This document shows, one piece after another, positions 58,801 to 64,000 of a stretch of DNA of 64,000 nt (position 1 is its first letter; each line of letters opens with the position of its first letter). The notes beneath the pieces are model-generated. The model was given only the letters and a program-made list of their open reading frames with translations. It ran no database searches and was not told the DNA's origin. The DNA is from Beta vulgaris subsp. vulgaris (taxonomy: Eukaryota; Streptophyta; Magnoliopsida; Caryophyllales; Amaranthaceae), in contig NC_079205.1 of NCBI RefSeq assembly GCF_026745355.1, forward strand, positions 48,164,527 through 48,228,526, given 5' to 3'. Made by a program: the position numbers and the translations under genes.

Positions 58801-61800
58801 TAGACTTGTAATAAACCGCGGTACAGCCCGGAGGGGGAGTGAGAACAGTATGATGGGCCTCTGGTCGGACAAGCATATAGGGGTCCCTTATCTGAAACCT
58901 TGCAGCCTGCCCCCTCGGGTCCTCAAGGATGGCCTTCATCAAAGCAGGGAGCGGAAACTTAGACCCCGGTCCTCCCTTCGGATCCGGATCAGGAAACTCC
59001 GGTCGGCCCGAGGTTGACACATCTTCGCTATCCGACATCGTCACCCTCACTACACCATCAGCAAGGTATTTATCTAAGTAACTGGCTTTAGAAGAAAAGG
59101 CCAGGGACACTTCCCAAGGGAAGGGAACAGCGTCCTCGGCCTCTTCCTCTAGTGACGATGAGGGGCTCGGAAGCAGAACCGCGTCAGGAACGGCCGAGGG
59201 GTCGGGGCAACTTATTAAGGTCGACACCAACGTTATTCCCATCCCCCTCACCTCCCGAACCGATTGTAGGGAGGTGAGGTCGGAGGTGTCACCGACTCGG
59301 ACGATTCTCCCATTATTGTATTGACAAGGGAGTCGGCCGAGGTTATTGAAAAGAAAAAGCGAAATAAAACTAAAAAAGCAAGAGCGTACCTGGTCGGACG
59401 ACGGAAACCGGAGAAATTGCAGAAACTTAGAGAGAAGCGAGAGCTTTTAGAGAGAGAAAGTGAAGAATTTTTTAGAAGATTTTGCACAAATGAATTCTCT
59501 CTCCTCTCCGTACAAATATATAGGCGTGCCTCGGGACGCGTCTCTCCATAAACCTATCAGATACCTCCACATGGCCAATGGAAGATGAAACGTCAAAACT
59601 TCCAGAAAGTCCCATCCAGCTCAACTACCCAGCTGAGAAGCGCCATGTGGCAGGCCAATGGCTTCCAGCTCAAAGCCACCCTCTCGGGCTTTACAAGCGT
59701 CAATTCCAACCCGGTCGGTCAAGTTGGGGCTCATCACCCGCTCCGACCAGGTCTCTACTCGCACCCTTCACTTAGCCAAGTTTGCTAAGTGCTAGGGAGC
59801 ATCCGGTCGGTCTCTCCAGGGCTTGTTAGCCCCTGTCCGAGCAACCCCTTCAATCTGGAACCCGGTCGGTCAAGTTGGGGCTTCATCACCCTTTGCCCGA
59901 CCAGGTCCTGCTTGTTCCCTTCACTTAGCCAATGTTGCAAGTGCTAGGGAACACCTGGTCGGTCTCTCCAGGGCTTGTTAGCCCCTGTCCGAGCAACACC
60001 TCCAATCCGGAACCCGGTCGGTCAAGTTGGGGCTTCATCACCCTTTGCCGACCAGGTCTCTGCTTGTTCCCTTCACTTAGCCAATGTTGCTAAGTGCTAG
60101 GGAAACCTGGTCGGTCTCTCCAGGGCTTGTTAGCCCCTGTCCGAGCAACACCCTCCAATCCGGAACCCGGTCGGTCAAGTTGGGGCTTCATCACCCTTTG
60201 CCCGACCAGGTCCCTGCTTGTTCCCTTCACTTAGCCAATGTGGCAAAGTGCTAGGGAACACCTGGTCGGTCTCTCCAGGGCTTGTTAGCCCCTGTCCGAG
60301 CAACACCCTCCAATCCGGAACCCGGTCGGTCAAGTTGGGGCTTCATCACCCTTTGCCCGACCAGGTCCCTGCTTGTTCCCTTCACTTAGCCAATGTGGCT
60401 AAGTGCTGGGGAGCACCTGGTCGGTCTCTCCAGGGCTTTTTAACCCCTGTCCGAGCTACTTGGGGCTAAGAGGACCTGGTCGGCGCCTTCCCGACCTGGT
60501 CTCCTTCTGACCCCCTCTTTCACGGAGGTCGGCCTGATTGAACCGGCTAATATCTTGGACCTGGTCGGCGCCTTCCCGACCTGGTCTCCTTTTGGTCCTC
60601 TTTCATGGAGGTCGGCCTGATTGAACCGGCGAATGTCATGGACCTGGTCGGCTCCTTCCCGACCTGGTCTCCTTCTGATCTCCCTCCAGGGAGGTCGGTC
60701 TAATTGGACTTGCGGATTTAAGACCTGGTCGGCACATGTCCGACCTGGTCTCCTTCTGGCTTTCCCCGCTAAGGTTAGTCAGATGAGGGAATTCTACGCC
60801 ACCAAGGGGCTTCACCCGGTCGGACGGCCCTTCTGCCCCTTCCCGGCGTGGGGCTAAATGTTTGGGCCCATTAAATCCCTCCAAGGAAATCATGCCACGT
60901 GGCACCGCCACCTATGGATCGTGGGTCCCACCAGAATCATCCAATGAAAGGGTATCACCAATCCCTAAGTGAGCTGTCACGTCCAGCACACCACTTTATG
61001 GAAATTCTCACCACTATAAATACCTCTTGTCCCATCAATGCAAAGGTATTGAATACTCACCTAACTAACTTGAGCTTCTCACTCTAGATTCTCTCTCTAC
61101 CTCAATCATCAACTGACTTGAGCGTCGGAGGGGCGATCCCGGAACAACCCCCGGGGTAGTTTTTCTGTGTTTTGCAGGTTTCCGGTGAACTGATAACCAG
61201 CCCAGCTCGGACCTAAGGACTTGTTCAGCACAGATCATTAACCTTAATTTCTAGACAGAAACACACTGTAATTATAGCTTTAACCTGATATTTTCTTATT
61301 GGAGTTTCACCTGTTTACTGGTTTGCAGCTGGCATATATATCATGAATTCCTTTGTTGATGATGATGCTGTTAACTCTATACACAGGGCGTTGATGCTGG
61401 GAGTGATTTTGTATTGGCAAATTGGAGCCTAAGGTGTTTACCTTTTTGCTATCTAACTCGAGTAATTTATACTGCCCAGTTCTAGTGAATAAATGATGTC
61501 TTCGTTGTAATGCTGTTCCTAGTATGTATGGTTGTGGTGGAATAATTCTCCATTTATTACATGCCAGTATAATGCTCGGGAATCTGGATGCAACTTTTCG
61601 TTAGGGTGCCTAATTTCTTGTCGACAAGTTTTATACCCTTTTCATAATGGTATTTGATTGTCCGTAAAATGACAATAAAGTTTGTAATATTCATTATGGG
61701 ATCTACTTCACTTGGCTCCATTTGGTAGGGCGTAAAACATTTTTAGTGTAAAATTATTTTCATGGAAAACAATTTACAATGTAAAACAGAATCCCAGAAT

Positions 61801-62418
61801 TAGTTTTCCGTTGTTTGGTTACATGTAAGAAAAATGATGAAATGAAAGGGAAATGAAAAGGAAAGTAAGAGGGTGGTAAGTGGAATATACAAGAGAGATA
61901 AGGAAAACAATTTTCCCTTCATTTTGAAGCGAAAATGGTTTTCCATCATTGTGAGAGTTATTTTACCCCAAGGGAAGATGGTTTTACACTCTTTTGCCAA
62001 CCAAACAATGTAAAACTGAAAATAGAGAAAAACAGTTTTCCAGGAAAACGTTTTATGCCCTACCAAACGGAGCCTTAGCATATTGGACTTACGTCATACT
62101 TTTTAAGTTCTTTATTTTGACTTAGAAGCTATTATGTTTCTTCAGTCATTTTTGTGATTATGTTTTTGAAGGACCTACTTAAAGCTTCCATGGAGACCTC
62201 TGATTGCCATTGAAGGAAGTACAATCTATGATTTGAATGATAAATATAAAGTGAGTGTATAGATCTTTTACATCTGAGAAGCAGTGTCATATTCTAAACC
62301 TTAAACAATTCTTTTTAAAACTGAACAGATTGTCAGACATGTGGAAAGGTGGAGTGTTTCTGCAGTTGATGCAGTTGGGCAGATATTCACTCCTGGTTTT
62401 AGAAGATCTTTGGATTGA
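46880..62418 (+). CDS. DUF2358 (NTF2-like fold) protein, eight exons, 221 residues
   Basis: A conserved plant gene of unknown biochemical role; the family adopts an NTF2-like fold. Exons: 46880-46933, 47040-47179, 47296-47402, 48368-48433, 49445-49527, 61387-61433, 62172-62250, 62329-62418. All introns have GT-AG ends, phases agree at every junction, and the sum is 666 nt. The N-terminus ([18 protein letters not shown]...) is rich in Ser/Thr and basic residues with almost no acidic ones, suggesting a plastid transit peptide (inferred). Then come [94 protein letters not shown] and [20 protein letters not shown], ending [14 protein letters not shown]. The first 18-residue exon is the least certain. 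Intron 5 is 11.9 kb because of a 10.9-kb gypsy element; intron 6 contains a MITE. The coding frame is clean, so the gene is probably functional if the long intron is spliced. Confidence 0.9.
50386..50788 (+). repeat. 5' LTR of the Tat-type element
   Basis: TGTTTGGGCCCATTAAATCC ... CTAGACAGAAACA. TATA box TATAAATA at 50540-50547. It includes GACTTGAGCGTCGGAGGGG (from 50640) with a complementary CCCCCG tract downstream. Confidence 0.95.
50790..50809 (+). promoter_or_regulatory. Primer-binding site region
   Basis: TTTGGCGCCGTCTGTGGGGA begins just after the LTR end and has the TGGCGCC start typical of plant gypsy primer-binding sites. I did not assign the tRNA. Confidence 0.75.
50887..52680 (+). 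pseudogene. Tat-type gag, several frame breaks
   Basis: It starts at an ATG at 50887 ([20 protein letters not shown]). A low-complexity Gln/Arg/Pro-rich N-terminal half runs in three successive frames to about 51560. The capsid-like Retrotrans_gag domain is uninterrupted at 51583-52080: [53 protein letters not shown] and [18 protein letters not shown] basic tail follows, with another frame change near 52400. The protein would form the particle and bind element RNA. Confidence 0.85.
52681..56370 (+). pseudogene. Tat-type pol: protease, RT, RNase H, second RNase H, integrase; multiple frame breaks
   Basis: Protease: [19 protein letters not shown] (52720-52960). [50 protein letters not shown] and the catalytic YVDDM near 53880. 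RNase [21 protein letters not shown] to [13 protein letters not shown] (54380-54660). Second RNase [37 protein letters not shown] and [13 protein letters not shown] (54690-55080). Integrase: [22 protein letters not shown], then Asp in [10 protein letters not shown], Asp in [10 protein letters not shown] and Glu in NGQAEAANK; it ends near 56370. Frame changes occur at about 52680, 52960, 53240-53580, 53790, 53940-54330, 54930, 55150, 55690 and 56110. Several are single-base losses in C runs. Enzyme motifs themselves are well preserved. Confidence 0.88.
56458..56646 (+). repeat. Five spaced copies of ACTTAACCAGT
   Basis: At about 56458, 56492, 56523, 56573 and 56632, with spacing 31-59 bp, between the end of integrase and the end of the antisense gene. 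Some copies extend into imperfect palindromes (CTTAACCAGTTTAAG). Confidence 0.85.
56808..59313 (-). CDS. Antisense spliced gene of the Tat element (Transposase_28 / 'putative gypsy type transposon' family)
   Basis: Between integrase and the 3' LTR, on the strand opposite to gag-pol. ATG at 59313 ([17 protein letters not shown]). Exon A to 58258 carries the family domain: [54 protein letters not shown] and [17 protein letters not shown]. Donor GTAATC at 58257, acceptor TTTTTGCAG before 58183; exon B 58183-58054 ([15 protein letters not shown]); donor GTATGT, acceptor TTTGCAG before 57989; exon C 57989-57566, ending [10 protein letters not shown]; donor GTGAGT, acceptor TTATTTAG before 57496; exon D is a long coiled coil ([20 protein letters not shown]...) with an acidic end ([16 protein letters not shown]), stop at 56808. 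A few one-base frame breaks occur inside exons A, B, C and D. Antisense genes at this position are known from Tat-lineage elements such as Grande; the function is unknown. Confidence 0.75.
59513..59522 (-). promoter_or_regulatory. Candidate TATA box for the antisense gene
   Basis: The minus strand reads CCTATATATTTG about 200 bp before the antisense ATG, followed by a GA/CT-rich leader. Position and context fit a core promoter. Confidence 0.55.
59708..60472 (+). repeat. Tandem array 1: five units of about 152 bp
   Basis: Units begin AACCCGGTCGGTCAAGTTGG at about 59708, 59859, 60011, 60163 and 60319. Each contains TTGCCCGACCAGGTC and, inverted, CACCTGGTCGGTC, plus CTCCAGGGCTTGTTAGCCCC. Unit-to-unit differences are few, so the array expanded recently. 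Confidence 0.93.
60473..60800 (+). repeat. Tandem array 2: four units of about 83 bp
   Basis: Units begin GACCTGGTCGGC at about 60473, 60558, 60641 and 60722, each with CCCGACCTGGTCTCCTT and GGAGGTCGGCCTGATTG. It shares the CCTGGTCGG word with array 1 but not the rest. Confidence 0.9.
60859..61263 (+). repeat. 3' LTR of the Tat-type element
   Basis: 405-bp near-identical copy of 50386-50788 with the same termini, followed by the CACTG target duplication. Confidence 0.95.
61714..62074. mobile_element. MITE with long inverted ends in intron 6 of the DUF2358 gene
   Basis: The ends GGCTCCATTTGGTAGGGCG and GGCTCCGTTTGGTAGGGCA (reverse complement) continue as GTAAAACATTTT / ATAAAACGTTTT. 361 bp. 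Flanks are CTT and TTA, so the target duplication is not clear. It lies wholly between exon 6 and exon 7 and leaves the splice sites alone. Confidence 0.8.
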
Positions 62419-63556
62419 ACAGGTAATTTCAGGAGAAATCTCATGTTCGAGCAACAGTTATAAATTTGAATATTGTGAGATTCCTATCTGATCTTTTGCG
62501 AGGTGAGTCGTTGAGGTGATTTCCCTCTTGGATTATTCTTTTGTATAGGTTGCTGCTTTATTTTTACAAAAATGACTAATGTTGCTTGATATACAAAGGA
62601 CAGAAACCTTGGCTTCGAGCGGTAGCCTAGGGGAGAGTTGTCTAGTTGCTGTAGTGTCTCCACCCTTTGCCACTAACAGGTCGTTTGGTAGCTGGAAATT
62701 AAATTGTAGTCGCGATGAGGAATTTATATGTAAATTTGTAAAGAAAGTCCAATGCGGACAAGTAATTCTGTCTCTTGGTGCAAAACTATTCTGCTGAATG
62801 AAGCTTGTGATGTTTGTCATCAAGCTAGATCAACAAGAGATAAATTTCAAATCATTGAAAGTAAAACAACAAACAATTGTTTTTACTGATACATTGTGAT
62901 CTTTGCCTCTTAGGGGACTAATTATACGCTTCTTCTTGTGGAGCCATTTGATTTTATTTCTATTACGGATAATTGCTGGATAATTGTACGGGTGATATTT
63001 TTGAATGATACTATCGATTTATAAAAATCATGTTTAAAAGTTGTTTGATTTTTGTTTTCCATAATAGAGACACATCATAGTGCTTAGGTACCACGTGTTG
63101 AATGTGGCAAGAGGCTCGAGATTTCGGGGTAGTTTGCCTCGTGATTTTTGAGGTGAGTTTGTTTTGGTGGTAGATTATTTTATTAACTGTAGTCTTAAAT
63201 TTGTTGCATATAATTTCATTTTTTGTGACATTATTTGGTACATCGCATTTTTATGATGAAATTGTCTTTGATTACTTGTGTGATATGCTCACAAGTCATA
63301 ACTAACTAGCGAAGGGAGTTAAATTAAAGAGGCAGAGTAGAGTGTGTTTCTGGTAATGTGGATAATTTGTTTCTCTGGACTTGACTCTTCATAAGTCAAT
63401 ACTCATGTGCATGTTTAGTTAAAAACTATTTTTTTTTTCGTTTTTGTTTGCTCTCAAGTTTTTGGATCGTCCATTAAAAATGAGTTTTTTTTTTCTTCTC
63501 ATAAACAACCTTTTAAAAGTGACATTTTGTGAAAAACAACCTTATAATTTTTTTTT
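62419..63556. other. 3' flank of the DUF2358 gene
   Basis: Presumably 3' untranslated and intergenic sequence. No further conserved exon or other gene is visible. The short open frame near 62.58-62.80 kb has no supporting features. Confidence 0.5.
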
Positions 63557-63922
63557 GGAAAAATTCACAAGAGAGAGCTCAACTATTACCCATTATCTTT
63601 TATAAGTCTCAACTATGAATTATTCCTTATAGGTCCCAAGTTTACTATCTCGTGATTTTCATAGGTCATGAGTTACTTATGACTGGTGTAGAAGGTAAGA
63701 TTTTTTAAATGTTTACCGTCTTTGTTACACTTTCAGCAAGTAACAAAGACCTATGAAATGGGGTTAATATTTGAAAATCTTACCTTTTAAACTGTTTATA
63801 AGTAATTTAGGACTTACAAAAAAAAAACAAGATGGTAAACTTGGGACTTGCAGGACATAATCCATAGTTGGGATCTATAAAGAAAATGAGTAATAGTTGG
63901 GCCCCCTCTTGTGAATTTCTCC
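63557..63922. mobile_element. Non-autonomous element with 125-bp terminal inverted repeats
   Basis: The left arm (GGAAAAATTCACAAGAGAG, CTCAACTATTACCCATT, GTCCCAAGTTTACTATC) and the reverse complement of the right arm (GGAGAAATTCACAAGAGGG, CCCAACTATTACTCATT, GTCCCAAGTTTACCATC) align over about 125 bp. Short interior. The layout is Mutator-like. The T-rich flank makes the target duplication unreadable. Confidence 0.7.
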
Positions 63923-63940
63923 TTATTTTTGTGAGAAGCA

Positions 63941-64000
63941 TGTTGGGTATATGGCATCATATGGAGCTCATGAAGGTGTATGGGTGTGGAGACGAGGTTG
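63941..64000 (+). repeat. Start of another LTR of the young copia family, cut by the window end
   Basis: TGTTGGGTATATGGCATCAT... matches the first 60 bases of the LTRs at 9320-10062 and 11987-12770 (their minus strand) with a handful of substitutions. Confidence 0.85.

Larger units (their letters stand above)
50386..61263 (+). mobile_element. Complete Tat-type Ty3/gypsy retrotransposon in intron 5 of the DUF2358 gene
   Basis: A 10.9-kb element flanked by CACTG on both sides (50381-50385, 61264-61268). Order: LTR, primer-binding site, gag, protease, RT, RNase H, a second RNase H, integrase, a region with antisense coding sequence, two tandem-repeat arrays, LTR. The second RNase H between RNase H and integrase is the mark of the Tat lineage. 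The LTRs differ by about two substitutions and two 1-bp indels over 404 bp, so insertion is recent, yet the internal frames carry many breaks. Confidence 0.95.

Overview
The window is nuclear DNA of a flowering plant, most likely a eudicot: it has spliced genes with GT-AG introns, a CC-type NLR resistance gene, Ty1/copia and Ty3/gypsy (Tat-type) LTR retrotransposons, L1-type LINEs, CACTA, hAT, Mutator-like and PIF-like elements, and many small TA-flanked MITEs. The species cannot be named from sequence alone. Two host genes are legible and nearly everything else is transposon.

Layout. 1-3.7 kb: the 5' half of a degenerate copia element on the minus strand. 3.76-4.64 kb: a Mutator-like non-autonomous element. 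5.7-9.2 kb: a two-exon CC-NB-LRR gene (minus) whose canonical ATG is out of frame and whose intron holds a solo LTR. 9.3-12.8 kb: a young non-autonomous copia element whose 3' LTR points into that NLR from about 100 bp away. 12.8-15 kb: an old LTR, a PIF-like MITE and a hAT element. 15.2-18.4 kb: two LINE remnants. 18.5-25.4 kb: nested MITEs, a 173-bp perfect duplication around a solo LTR, two hairpin-rich CACTA elements (one holding a hAT, one inside a gypsy gag remnant). 27.9-33.9 kb: an NLR pseudogene split by a 4.9-kb LINE with target duplications. 33.9-42.8 kb: LTR fragments, a CACTA element made of GAGACGGA hairpins, minisatellites, and a 5'-truncated LINE copy with an open RNase H-like domain. 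44.1-45.5 kb: a MITE inside a MITE. 45.8-46.7 kb: a candidate gene-capturing element with a PPR fragment.

46.9-62.4 kb: an eight-exon gene for a 221-residue DUF2358 (NTF2-like) protein, every splice phase consistent. Its fifth intron contains a complete 10.9-kb Tat-type gypsy element in the sense orientation (near-identical LTRs, CACTG target duplication). That element carries gag, protease, RT, RNase H, a second RNase H and integrase, then a spliced antisense gene with its own TATA box, then two tandem-repeat arrays before the 3' LTR. The window ends in the first 60 bp of another LTR of the young copia family.

Most notable: (i) the antisense gene plus satellite-like arrays in the Tat element; (ii) an array of GCCCGATCGGGC palindromes just upstream of the TATA box in copia LTRs, one of which faces the NLR; (iii) three CACTA elements, each built from its own inverted-repeat motif; (iv) the frame-shifted start of an otherwise intact NLR.
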